Positions 1 to 6,709 are shown, counted from the first letter of the stretch. The stretch is 12,282 nt of DNA from Bacteroidales bacterium (GCA_015486475.1 WFRO01000327.1:1-12282); one strand, 5' to 3'. Program-made: numbers and translations. The notes: generated by a model from the letters alone, not told the origin.

Positions 1-37
1 GAATGGCAGAAAAGAGGGGATGAGTGACATATTTCTT

Positions 38-45
38 TATCTTTG
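38..45 (+). promoter_or_regulatory. Candidate -7 promoter element upstream of patB
   Basis: TATCTTTG matches the Bacteroidota sigma-ABfr -7 consensus TAnnTTTG exactly and lies 24 bases before the patB ATG, which would give a very short leader. The partner -33 TTTG/TTG would be expected near 14-20, but that stretch is purine-rich and has none, so this is a half-match. An in-frame TGA at 25-27 could close an upstream gene, in which case patB might instead be read from further upstream. Confidence 0.35.
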
Positions 46-69
46 CTGGCACAATCTTGACAGCAGAGC

Positions 70-1248
70 ATGCAGCAATTTGATTTTGACAGGGTCATCG
101 ACCGGCGGGGCACCCATTCCTTTAAATATGACGGACTGAAAAAGATCTTCGGGCGGGAGGATGTGCTGCCCATGTGGGTGGCGGACATGGATTTTGCCGT
201 GCCACCGGCCGTGCAGGAAGCGATACGCCGGCGGGCGGAGCACCCCATTTACGGGTACACTTTCCGGCCTGAAGAATATTACAAGAGCATCGTCAACTGG
301 ATCGGCCGCCGTCACGGCTGGAGGGTGGAGCGGGAATGGATCCGCTACAGTCCCGGCATCGTGCCGGCGATCAACATGGCCGTGCAGGGGTTCACGGAGC
401 CCGGCGACGGGGTGATCCTGCAATCCCCCGTCTATCATCCTTTCTTTTATGCGATCAACCTGAACCACCGGAAGCTGCTGAATAATCAACTTATCGAAAA
501 AGACGGATATTACCTGGTCGATTTCAATGATCTCGCGGAAAAAGTCAAAGAAGCGAAGCTGTTGCTTCTCAGCAATCCCCACAACCCTGTGGGGCGTTCC
601 TGGGATGAGGACGAACTGCGCAACCTGGGAGAGATATGTGCGGAAAACGATGTGCTGATCGTCTCCGACGAGATCCATGCCGACCTGACGCTGCCGGGGC
701 ACCGCCATGTGCCGCTGGCCTCGCTGTCGGAGGAGATCGCGGCCCATACGATCACCTGCATGGCGCCGAGCAAGACCTTCAACCTGGCGGGGCTGAGTAC
801 CTCGTCGGTGATCATCCCGGAGGAGAAGACACGGGAGCGCTTTGAAGAGGTGGTGGAGAGTCTCCACATTGGTATGGGGAACCTTTTCGGCATGGAAGCT
901 TCTATGGCGGCTTATGACCACGGGGATGCCTGGCTGGATGCCCTCCTGGAGTATGTGCAGGGCAACGTGGACTATGCCCGAACATTCCTGGCGGAGAAGA
1001 TGCCGGAGGTGACCCTCTTCCCCACAGAGGCTACCTATCTGCTGTGGCTCGATTTCCGGAGAACGGGAATGGATGCGGAAACCCTGAAACACTTTATGAC
1101 GGAAGAGGCGAAAGTGGGAGGCAACGACGGGGCCATGTACGGCCCCGGAGGTGAAGGTTTTGTGCGGCTCAACGTGGCCTGCCCGCGGACAGTGGTGGAA
1201 GAGGCATTCGATCGTATTTACAACGCATGGATAAAACACAGATCATGA
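70..1248 (+). CDS. patB: PatB/MalY-type PLP-dependent C-S lyase (cystathionine beta-lyase-like aminotransferase fold)
   Basis: A 392-residue fold-type I PLP enzyme, full length for the MalY/PatB family. Members cleave C-S bonds of cystathionine, cysteine or cysteine conjugates to pyruvate, ammonia and a thiol, in the cytoplasm. The order of motifs fits: an N-terminal FDFDRVIDRRGTHSFKYDG, LPMWVADMDF near residues 33-42, SNPHNPVGR (168-176, with the PLP-ring Asn), SDEIHADL (199-206, with the PLP-nitrogen Asp), and APSKTFNLAG, in which K235 is the expected Schiff-base lysine. RLNVACPR near the C-terminus carries R366, the likely substrate-carboxylate Arg. The ATG at 70 has no clear Shine-Dalgarno, which is normal in this phylum, and the family-typical N-terminus begins right there. 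The stop (1246-1248) overlaps the carA start, implying co-translation. The family is clear; substrate (beta-lyase versus broader C-S lyase or aminotransferase) cannot be read from sequence. Confidence 0.93.
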   Translation: MQQFDFDRVIDRRGTHSFKYDGLKKIFGREDVLPMWVADMDFAVPPAVQEAIRRRAEHPIYGYTFRPEEYYKSIVNWIGRRHGWRVEREWIRYSPGIVPAINMAVQGFTEPGDGVILQSPVYHPFFYAINLNHRKLLNNQLIEKDGYYLVDFNDLAEKVKEAKLLLLSNPHNPVGRSWDEDELRNLGEICAENDVLIVSDEIHADLTLPGHRHVPLASLSEEIAAHTITCMAPSKTFNLAGLSTSSVIIPEEKTRERFEEVVESLHIGMGNLFGMEASMAAYDHGDAWLDALLEYVQGNVDYARTFLAEKMPEVTLFPTEATYLLWLDFRRTGMDAETLKHFMTEEAKVGGNDGAMYGPGGEGFVRLNVACPRTVVEEAFDRIYNAWIKHRS

Positions 1249-2336
1249 ACACGCTCAAGGCACGCAAGGTACGACTGATCCTCGAAGACGGTACCACGCT
1301 GGAAGGAAAATCTTTCGGCTATGAGAAGTCGGTTTCCGGCGAGGTGGTCTTCAACACAGCCATGACCGGCTATCCCGAGAGCCTGACCGATCCTTCCTAC
1401 AAAGGACAGATCCTGGTGCTTACCTATCCCCTCATCGGCAATTACGGAGCTCCCCGTGAGGAGGAAGAGAATGGCATGCTGAAATTTCACGAATCCGGCC
1501 GCATACACATCCAGGCGCTGGTGGTGTCGGATTACTCTTTTCAATACAGCCATTGGAATGCCCAGGACAGCCTGGCCCGGTGGCTGAAGGATAACAAGGT
1601 CCCCGGCATCTTCGGCATCGACACGCGGGCGTTGACCAAGAAGTTGCGGGAGAAAGGGACGATGCTGGGAAAGATCGTTTTCGGGGATGAGGAGGTGGAG
1701 TTGTACGATCCTTCGAAGGAGAACCTCGTGGCGCAGGTGAGCTGCACGGAAAAGCAGGTATACGGCAACGGGAAATACAGGATACTGCTGGTGGACTGCG
1801 GGGTGAAGTATAACATCATCCGTTACCTGCTGCAGCGGGACACAACGGTGATCCGGGTGCCGTGGGACCATCCCATTGAAGAGGAGGAGTATGACGGTCT
1901 GTTCATCTCCAACGGCCCGGGTGATCCCAAGCTGTGCGATGTGACCATCGGCAACCTGGAGCACGCGCTGCAGGAAGATACGCCCATTTTCGGCATCTGT
2001 CTTGGCAACCAACTGCTCTCGCTGGCAGCCGGCGCCGACACCTACAAGCTGAAGTACGGTCATCGCAGTCACAACCAGCCGGTCCTCGAGGTGGGCACCG
2101 ACAAGGCCTACATCACGGCGCAGAACCACGGCTATGCGGTGGACAACGATACCCTCCCCGGTGACTGGAAGCCGCTGTTCATCAACATCAACGACGGCAC
2201 CAACGAGGGGATGAAACACAATAGCAAACCTTTCTTTTCCACCCAGTTCCACCCCGAAGCCTCCGGCGGTCCGGTGGATACGGCTTTTCTCTTCGATGAT
2301 TTTATCGACCTGGTGGCAAAATACAAAAAGGGATGA
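1245..2336 (+). CDS. carA: Carbamoyl-phosphate synthase small (glutaminase) subunit CarA
   Basis: CarA hydrolyses glutamine and channels ammonia to CarB, which makes carbamoyl phosphate for arginine and pyrimidine synthesis. The protein has the CarA N-terminal domain (LILEDGTTLEGKSFGYEKSVSGEVVFNTAMTGYPE and GIDTRALTKKLREKG), then a class I amidotransferase domain from about residue 175. Numbered from this start, the nucleophile is C252 in FGICLGNQ, with H336 and E338 in FHPEAS completing the triad. ITAQNHGYAVD is also typical. Length (363 aa) is normal. I chose the ATG at 1245 because it forms an ATGA overlap with the patB stop; an in-frame ATG at 1227 would add six residues and cannot be excluded. 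The residue after GICLG is Asn where E. coli CarA has His. No carB follows: the next 474 bases hold no gene and the next gene is unrelated, so carB must lie elsewhere. Confidence 0.95.
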   Translation: MNTLKARKVRLILEDGTTLEGKSFGYEKSVSGEVVFNTAMTGYPESLTDPSYKGQILVLTYPLIGNYGAPREEEENGMLKFHESGRIHIQALVVSDYSFQYSHWNAQDSLARWLKDNKVPGIFGIDTRALTKKLREKGTMLGKIVFGDEEVELYDPSKENLVAQVSCTEKQVYGNGKYRILLVDCGVKYNIIRYLLQRDTTVIRVPWDHPIEEEEYDGLFISNGPGDPKLCDVTIGNLEHALQEDTPIFGICLGNQLLSLAAGADTYKLKYGHRSHNQPVLEVGTDKAYITAQNHGYAVDNDTLPGDWKPLFININDGTNEGMKHNSKPFFSTQFHPEASGGPVDTAFLFDDFIDLVAKYKKG

Positions 2337-2407
2337 TCTCCGGAGAGGACCTCTGGTTCACCCTGCAAGGTATCTCACTCAGCAGGTCTTTCGCAGGATC
2401 CCCTGTG

Positions 2408-2430
2408 GTCGTATGTTGCAAACATACGAC
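2408..2430. repeat. Perfect inverted repeat (10-bp arms, 3-base loop) after carA
   Basis: GTCGTATGTT at 2408-2417 and AACATACGAC at 2421-2430 are exact reverse complements separated by GCA. It lies about 70 bases after the carA stop and could end the patB-carA transcript, but no T-run follows (ATTTAGAACT), so a palindromic protein-binding site or part of a repeat element is equally possible. Confidence 0.6.
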
Positions 2431-2438
2431 ATTTAGAA

Positions 2439-2472
2439 CTACGTAGATAACTACGTAGTTAGCTACGTAGTT
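2439..2472. repeat. Three copies of palindrome CTACGTAG at exact 12-base period
   Basis: CTACGTAG occurs at 2439-2446, 2451-2458 and 2463-2470. Each copy is itself palindromic, and the spacing is 12 bases each time. Copies two and three with their flanks also form a hairpin: AACTACGTAG (2449-2458), loop TTAG, CTACGTAGTT (2463-2472). It could be a clustered operator or a decayed tandem repeat; the sequence alone does not decide. Confidence 0.6.
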
Positions 2473-2600
2473 GAGTTATTGTATATCAATGTAAATCAGC
2501 AAAATAAGAAATAAAGTAATTTTAAACCAGTAAAAAAGTAGTAGAATTTTGAAGCATCCAAAACACCTTTTACCCTTCGCACTCCGTCGGTCCCTTAAAG

Positions 2601-2628
2601 GGAATGTTGGAATGTTGGAATGTTGGAA
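2601..2628. repeat. Octamer tandem repeat GGAATGTT x3.5
   Basis: GGAATGTT is repeated at 2601-2608, 2609-2616 and 2617-2624, followed by a partial GGAA. Just before it is the odd palindrome TCCCTT-A-AAGGGA (2591-2603). Read on the minus strand it gives a low-complexity HSNIPTF-type translation, which I take as an artefact of the repeat, not a gene. Confidence 0.65.
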
Positions 2629-2639
2629 AATAACTCGTA

Positions 2640-2713
2640 ACTCCACATGCCGCAAATCTTGATTTGCGGGCATCCTCGAAAAATCAAAGATTTTTCGGGA
2701 CTCCACACTCCAC
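2640..2713. repeat. Twin hairpins bracketed by ACTCCAC direct repeats
   Basis: Two adjacent inverted repeats: CCGCAAATC (2650-2658) with GATTTGCGG (2661-2669), extendable by ATG/CAT past one bulged G, and CGAAAAATC (2677-2685) with GATTTTTCG (2689-2697) around an AAA loop. Copies of ACTCCAC lie before (2640-2646) and after (2700-2706 and 2707-2713). The arrangement resembles a small repetitive or MITE-like element with direct repeats, but no terminal repeats or transposase remnants prove mobility. Confidence 0.5.
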
Positions 2714-2752
2714 ACTTAATATGGGGTTAGGGGGGCAGGTCTGGTGATGTGT

Positions 2753-2760
2753 TATTTTTG
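2753..2760 (+). promoter_or_regulatory. Candidate -7 promoter element of the flavin reductase gene
   Basis: TATTTTTG fits TAnnTTTG and lies 50 bases upstream of the ATG at 2811. The region where a -33 TTTG should be (about 2728-2735) is G-rich and lacks it, so support is partial. Confidence 0.3.
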
Positions 2761-2810
2761 AGTTGTCATGGCTCGCGTATTAAAGTAGTGATAATTAATC
2801 TTCCCGGATC

Positions 2811-3407
2811 ATGTCAAAAGTATTGTGGAAGCCCGGAAATATGCTGTATCCGTTACCGGCGGTGCTGGTGACCTGTGGTACGGACCCTGCGAAATACAAT
2901 ATCATCACCCTGTCATGGACAGGGACGATCAACAGTGAGCCGCCGATGCTCTCCATCTCGGTCCGCAGGGAGCGGCACTCTTATGCGATCATCCGTGAGG
3001 CCGGGGAGTTCGTGGTCAATCTCACCACACGGGCGATGGCCCATGCCGTCGACTGGTGCGGGGTGCGGTCGGGGCGCGACTATGACAAGTTCCGGGAGAC
3101 GGGTCTGACGCCGGAGCCTCCGGGGCTGCTGCACACACCGATGATCGCCGAGGCGCCGGTGAGCATTGAGTGCCGTACGAAGCAGGTGATCGAACTGGGC
3201 AGCCACGACATGTTCATCGCCGAGGTGGTGGCCGTGCATGTGGAGGAGCGGTTCCTGGACAAAAAAAGCGGGGCTTTCGACCTGCGGCAGACCGATCCCA
3301 TCGCTTATCTGCACGGCAGCTATTACGTACTGGGCGAGCGGCTGGGCCGGTTCGGCTTTTCGGTAAGAAAGAAACGCAAAAGGGACGGAACAAAGCCCGA
3401 TCTCTGA
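2811..3407 (+). CDS. Flavin reductase-like FMN-binding split-barrel protein
   Basis: A 198-residue protein of the flavin reductase-like family (flavoredoxin-type, FMN-binding split barrel), which binds FMN and often passes electrons from NAD(P)H to partner proteins. Visible family features are WKPGNMLYPLPAVLVT at the N-terminus, an ITLSWTGTINSEPPMLSISVRRERHSYAII block (32-61) typical of the FMN-phosphate-binding strand and turn, EFVVNL (66-71), and GSHDMFIAEVVAVHVEE (130-146), which closes the barrel. Length is normal. No signal peptide is seen, so it is probably cytoplasmic. The C-terminal tail is strongly basic (RKKRKRDGTK, 186-195), a minor oddity. It has its own likely promoter and stands 97 bases before the next gene, so it may be monocistronic. 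The redox partner is unknown and neighbours do not suggest one. Confidence 0.88.
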   Translation: MSKVLWKPGNMLYPLPAVLVTCGTDPAKYNIITLSWTGTINSEPPMLSISVRRERHSYAIIREAGEFVVNLTTRAMAHAVDWCGVRSGRDYDKFRETGLTPEPPGLLHTPMIAEAPVSIECRTKQVIELGSHDMFIAEVVAVHVEERFLDKKSGAFDLRQTDPIAYLHGSYYVLGERLGRFGFSVRKKRKRDGTKPDL

Positions 3408-3454
3408 TATTCGAAGAGAAAGCCCCGGAAAATGAGGATACGGAATTTTATCAC

Positions 3455-3462
3455 TAAATTTG
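3455..3462 (+). promoter_or_regulatory. Candidate -7 promoter element of the TlpA-like/lpxH operon
   Basis: TAAATTTG matches TAnnTTTG exactly, in a short A+T-rich gap after the flavin reductase gene and 43 bases before the first lipoprotein ATG. No clear -33 TTTG sits about 20 bases upstream. Its last three bases could be read as a TTG start codon for the downstream frame; the promoter reading is more plausible. Confidence 0.4.
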
Positions 3463-3492
3463 CCGGACAAAAAAACTGAACATTATAATTAT

Positions 3493-3498
3493 AAGGAG
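3493..3498 (+). promoter_or_regulatory. Shine-Dalgarno AAGGAG fixing the start at 3505
   Basis: AAGGAG six bases before the ATG at 3505. A strong Shine-Dalgarno is uncommon in this phylum. It decides against the longer reading from TTG 3460, which would place 15 charged residues ahead of the lipoprotein signal peptide. Confidence 0.75.
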
Positions 3499-3504
3499 AA
3501 AAAG

Positions 3505-4668
3505 ATGAAGAAAATAATGTGGCTGGTACTGGCGGGAGTGTTGCTGGTATCATGTGGAAACAAGAAGGGGTTTCATATTGAAGGGACGCTGGACGGAGGT
3601 GCCGGTAAGCAGATCCGCCTCGACCTGGTGATGACCAACCATCTGAAAACAGTGGATTCGACGGTGCTGGATGACAAGGGGCATTTTGTGCTGTCCGGTG
3701 ATCTGGAGCAGCCCACCTTCGGCATCCTGCGGGAGCCGGGGAACAAGATGTTCATGGTGATCCTGCATCCCGGCGACCGTATCAAGGTGACCGGCAGTTA
3801 TGACGATCTGGAAAAGGACCACAGTGTCCAGGGATCGGAGGACACCCAGTTGTTCGAGGCGTTCAGGACTTACCTGCAGCAGAACATAGACAAGCTGGAG
3901 GCATTGAACAAGACCTATCAGGACAGTTTGCACAGTCCCAATATCGGTGCGATCACAAAGGATCTGCGGGACCGTTCGCTGGCGATCATCGATGATCAGA
4001 AGAAATACACTGAACAGTTCATCTCGGATCACAGCAGTTCGCTGGCTTCTTTACTGGCCCTGTATCAGCAGATCGCCCCGGGCATGTATATCATGGACCC
4101 CATGGAGGACTTTTCTGTGTATGAGGAGGTGGACTCTTCGCTCAATGCATTGTATCCCGAGTCCGATCCCGTGATGACCTTTCACTCGCAGGTGGCCGAG
4201 CTGCGCAGCCGCAAACGGCAACAGGAGATAGAGAATCAGCTGCTGGGCATCGGCAAGGTACCTCCCGACATTGCCCTGCCTGATCCGCAGGGGGATACGC
4301 TGCGGCTCTCTTCCCTGCGTGGCAAGGTGGTGCTGCTGGATTTCTGGGCCTCGTGGTGCAGTCCCTGCCGGCAGGAGAGCTCCAACCTGGTCAGGAACTA
4401 TGAGAAGTACCACAAGAAAGGGTTTGAGATCTTTCAGGTGTCCCTCGACCGCACCAAAGATGCCTGGGTGAAAGGCATTGAGGCCGATCATCTGGGTCAG
4501 TGGTATCACGTAAGTGACCTGGGGTACTGGCAGTCGGCCGTGGTGAAGCTCTATCACATCCAGGGGATCCCCGATAATTTCCTGCTGGACAGGGATGGCA
4601 GGATCATCGCCAAAAACCTGCGGGGACAGGCGCTGGGTGATAAGCTGGCAGAGATCTTCGGGGAGTAA
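3505..4668 (+). CDS. Lipoprotein thiol-disulfide oxidoreductase, TlpA-like with N-terminal DUF4369-type region (paralog 1)
   Basis: The 387-residue product starts with a lipoprotein signal peptide, MKKIMWLVLAGVLLVSC, with the lipobox Cys at C17, so it should be a lipid-anchored periplasmic-facing protein. Residues about 22-115 (FHIEGTLDGGAGKQIRLDL to HPGDRIKVTGS) look like DUF4369, followed by a mostly helical linker with charged repeats. The C-terminal third is a TlpA/AhpC-TSA thioredoxin fold: PPDIALPDPQGDTLRLSSLRGKVVLLDFWASWC, active site C285-S-P-C288, and a cis-Pro in GIPDNFLLDRDG. Family members reduce or exchange disulfides of exported proteins; the substrate is unknown. The product is paralogous to that of the next gene, 23 bases downstream, across its whole length, indicating tandem duplication. 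ATG 3505 was chosen for its Shine-Dalgarno and signal peptide. Confidence 0.9.
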   Translation: MKKIMWLVLAGVLLVSCGNKKGFHIEGTLDGGAGKQIRLDLVMTNHLKTVDSTVLDDKGHFVLSGDLEQPTFGILREPGNKMFMVILHPGDRIKVTGSYDDLEKDHSVQGSEDTQLFEAFRTYLQQNIDKLEALNKTYQDSLHSPNIGAITKDLRDRSLAIIDDQKKYTEQFISDHSSSLASLLALYQQIAPGMYIMDPMEDFSVYEEVDSSLNALYPESDPVMTFHSQVAELRSRKRQQEIENQLLGIGKVPPDIALPDPQGDTLRLSSLRGKVVLLDFWASWCSPCRQESSNLVRNYEKYHKKGFEIFQVSLDRTKDAWVKGIEADHLGQWYHVSDLGYWQSAVVKLYHIQGIPDNFLLDRDGRIIAKNLRGQALGDKLAEIFGE

Positions 4669-4691
4669 CAAATCCTGTTAATGCATAAACT

Positions 4692-5879
4692 ATGATCCTG
4701 AAAAAAAATAATCTGTTGCAACATGCCGGGATCGTTTTGTTCCTGGTGACAGTGGGGGTGCTGGCCATGTCGTGTCACCGTCAGCCCACGGCCGTGATCA
4801 GCGGTAGCCTGACCGCTCACAAAGGGAAGATGGTCTATCTGGACAAGCTGGACATTGATAAGGCGATACCGCAGGACTCGGTCAAAGCCGGCAGGAACGG
4901 GAAGTTCCGTTTCCGTGTGGCGGTGGATGAGCCCACTTTTTTCCTGCTGAAGGTATCTCCCAACAATTTCATCACGCTGCTCACACAACCCGGTGAGAAG
5001 GTGCATGTGGAGGCTGATTCGGTTTTTCTCCCTGCCGGATACAGTGTTACGGGCTCGGAGGGCTCCCTGCTGGTAAAGCAGCTGGATGATCATCTGCGGG
5101 AGACGGTTCGCAAGACCGATTCCATTGCCCGTATCTACCGGGAAAACATGAACAAGCCGGGCTTCGACACCCTGCAGGGGAAGCTGGACCAGGAGTACAA
5201 CGATCTGATACAGGCACAGAAAAAGTACAATATCGCTTTTATCCTTAATCATATTCATTCTCCGGCCTGTATCAAGGCCCTGTACCAGAAGCTGGATGCC
5301 AACACGTATGTGATGAACGGGATCAGGGACCTGCAGTACATGAAGATCGTGGCAGATACCCTGAAGGTTTACTATCCTGATTCAAAGATGACGCGGGCCC
5401 TGGTGCAGGACCTGCAGAAGGAGATGTCCAAATATAACGAGCTGCGTTTACAAAGCATGATCACACAGGCCGGGAAAGTGGACCTGGAAGTGGCCCTCCC
5501 CGATATGCAGGGGGACACGGTGACCCTTTCGTCGGTATGGAAAAAAGGCAACTATGTGTTGCTCACTTTCTGGGCTTCCTGGTGCAAGCAGTGCATCACC
5601 GAGAACATGACGCTCAAGACGTATTACAAAAAGTACCACAGGAAAGGTTTTGAGGTCTACGCTGTCTCCCTGGACCAGCAGAAAGATGCCTGGATCAAGG
5701 AGTTGCGTTTTGACGAGTTCCCCTGGATCAATGTATGGGACCCTACGGGTAATACCGCCCTCCGGTTCAACGTGAAGATGCCGCCCGTCAATTTCCTGTA
5801 CGGTCCTGACGGCACGGTGCTGGCCCGCGACCTGCACGGGAGGGCGCTGCAGATCAAGCTGAGCCAGCTTTTTGACTGA
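4692..5879 (+). CDS. Lipoprotein thiol-disulfide oxidoreductase, TlpA-like with N-terminal DUF4369-type region (paralog 2)
   Basis: A 395-residue lipoprotein: hydrophobic leader with lipobox LAMSC, acylated Cys predicted at C28. It has the same layout as its upstream neighbour: a DUF4369-like region (AVISGSLTAHKGKMVYLDKL onward), a helical middle (NDLIQAQKKYNIAFILNH, DLQKEMSKYNELRLQ), then a thioredoxin fold with ALPDMQGDTVTLSSVWKKGNYVLLTFWASWC. The redox motif is C298-K-Q-C301, not the usual CxPC of TlpA proteins, and the cis-Pro region reads MPPVNFLYGPDG. An extra Cys (C193, in SPACIKAL) has no counterpart in paralog 1. The changed dipeptide suggests a different redox potential or partner (inference). 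Its ATG lacks a clear Shine-Dalgarno, and lpxH begins 11 bases after its stop, so all three genes are probably co-transcribed. Confidence 0.9.
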   Translation: MILKKNNLLQHAGIVLFLVTVGVLAMSCHRQPTAVISGSLTAHKGKMVYLDKLDIDKAIPQDSVKAGRNGKFRFRVAVDEPTFFLLKVSPNNFITLLTQPGEKVHVEADSVFLPAGYSVTGSEGSLLVKQLDDHLRETVRKTDSIARIYRENMNKPGFDTLQGKLDQEYNDLIQAQKKYNIAFILNHIHSPACIKALYQKLDANTYVMNGIRDLQYMKIVADTLKVYYPDSKMTRALVQDLQKEMSKYNELRLQSMITQAGKVDLEVALPDMQGDTVTLSSVWKKGNYVLLTFWASWCKQCITENMTLKTYYKKYHRKGFEVYAVSLDQQKDAWIKELRFDEFPWINVWDPTGNTALRFNVKMPPVNFLYGPDGTVLARDLHGRALQIKLSQLFD

Positions 5880-5890
5880 ATGATCACAAC

Positions 5891-6667
5891 GTGGAGAAAG
5901 GCAGGAAAACATATTTCATCTCTGACATGCACCTGGGATTGCCCACCGGCATCCCTGCCCTGCAGCGGGAAAAATATGTCGTTCAGTGGATGGACCGGGT
6001 GAAAGAGACAGCGGCGGAGCTGTTCGTGGTGGGGGATATTTTCGATTACTGGTTTGAGTACAAATATGTGATCCCGAAAGGGTTCACACGTTTCCTGGGC
6101 AAGGTGGCCGAGTTCACGGATGCCGGTATCCCTGTTCATTTCTTTACAGGCAATCATGATGTCTGGATGTTCGACTATTTCCCGGAAGAGCTGGGGGTGG
6201 AGGTACATACCGGCCCGCTGGTAAAGGAGATCGCCGGCAAGCGTTTCTACATTGCCCATGGCGACGGCCTGGGCCCCGGCGACAAAGGATACAAGTTCCT
6301 GAAGAAGGTTTTCACCAGCAAGACGCTGCAATGGATGTACAAGCGGCTGCATCCCAATTTTGCCACGTGGCTGGCGCTCACCTGGTCCCGGTCGCGCCGC
6401 GATCCCGAAAGCGGGGAAAAGGAGGTGGACGGCGATTTCATGGGCGAGGACCGGGAGAAGCTGATCCTGTATGCCAAAGAGCTGGTGAAGCAGGAGCATT
6501 ATGACTTTATCGTGTTCGGGCACCGCCACCTGCCGATCGATTTCCTGCTTCCCGGGGATACCCGTCTGATCATCCTGGGCGACTGGCTTGAGCATTTTTC
6601 TTATGCCGAGTTTGACGGGGAAACGATCGAACTGAAAACCTTTGAACCGGCTGTAAGAGGCCAATAA
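5891..6667 (+). CDS. lpxH: UDP-2,3-diacylglucosamine diphosphatase (LpxH-type metallophosphatase)
   Basis: LpxH hydrolyses UDP-2,3-diacylglucosamine to lipid X and UMP, an essential cytoplasmic-face step of lipid A synthesis. The 258-residue protein shows all the calcineurin-like metal-binding motifs in order: SDMHLG (D12, H14), VVGDIFDYW (G48-D49), TGNHD (86-90, with N88 and H89), AHGDG (122-126) and FGHRH (209-213). FDYWFEYKYVIP and YKFLKKVFTSKTLQWMYKRLHP are typical of the LpxH family and favour it over a generic phosphoesterase. The start is a GTG at 5891, because no in-frame ATG precedes the first motif. It is spaced 11 bases from the upstream lipoprotein gene, fitting an envelope operon. 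The TAA stop lies inside the terminator palindrome. Confidence 0.93.
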   Translation: MEKGRKTYFISDMHLGLPTGIPALQREKYVVQWMDRVKETAAELFVVGDIFDYWFEYKYVIPKGFTRFLGKVAEFTDAGIPVHFFTGNHDVWMFDYFPEELGVEVHTGPLVKEIAGKRFYIAHGDGLGPGDKGYKFLKKVFTSKTLQWMYKRLHPNFATWLALTWSRSRRDPESGEKEVDGDFMGEDREKLILYAKELVKQEHYDFIVFGHRHLPIDFLLPGDTRLIILGDWLEHFSYAEFDGETIELKTFEPAVRGQ

Positions 6668-6698
6668 AAAAGCCCCGGATCCGGGGCTTTTTTATTGG
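6661..6698. terminator. Bidirectional intrinsic terminator between convergent lpxH and hppA
   Basis: A perfect 38-base palindrome with 19-base arms. Its core is GCCCCGGATCCGGGGC (6672-6687), flanked by six A on the left and six T on the right, so each strand reads a G+C stem followed by a T-tract. It overlaps the lpxH stop codon (6665-6667) and lies 11 bases past the hppA stop on the other strand, serving both genes. Confidence 0.93.
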
Positions 6699-6709
6699 GG
6701 TTTATGGTG

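Larger units (their letters stand above)
2337..2810. other. Repeat-rich gene-free spacer between carA and the flavin reductase gene
   Basis: This 474-base stretch carries no convincing gene. It holds a small palindrome TCTCCGGAGA just after carA (2337-2346), four repeat structures (near 2408, 2439, 2601 and 2640) and a possible promoter near 2753. The only ORF of note (minus strand, 2476-2715) translates the repeats themselves. The spacer is visibly richer in A+T than the flanking genes. Confidence 0.7.

Noticed and set aside
1..27. Possible last eight codons of an upstream gene (EWQKRGDE then TGA)
   Set aside because: The frame is open from base 1 and ends at a TGA just before the patB promoter match, but eight codons are too few to support a gene.
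37..1239. 400-codon minus-strand ORF opposite patB
   Set aside because: Its translation is rich in His, Arg and Gln with no family motif, while the plus strand shows complete PLP-enzyme motifs; it is a shadow of the G+C-rich third codon positions.
1218..2252. 344-codon minus-strand ORF opposite carA
   Set aside because: Same reasoning: carA is unambiguous on the plus strand and the antisense product has no recognisable domain.
2476..2715. 79-codon minus-strand ORF in the carA-downstream spacer
   Set aside because: Its sequence (HSNIPTF, DRRSAKGKRC) is a translation of the octamer and hairpin repeats; there is no ribosome-binding site or domain.
3460..3504. TTG start 15 codons upstream of the first TlpA-like lipoprotein
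   Set aside because: It would put a charged stretch before the signal peptide and overlaps the TAAATTTG promoter match; the ATG at 3505 has AAGGAG at ideal spacing.
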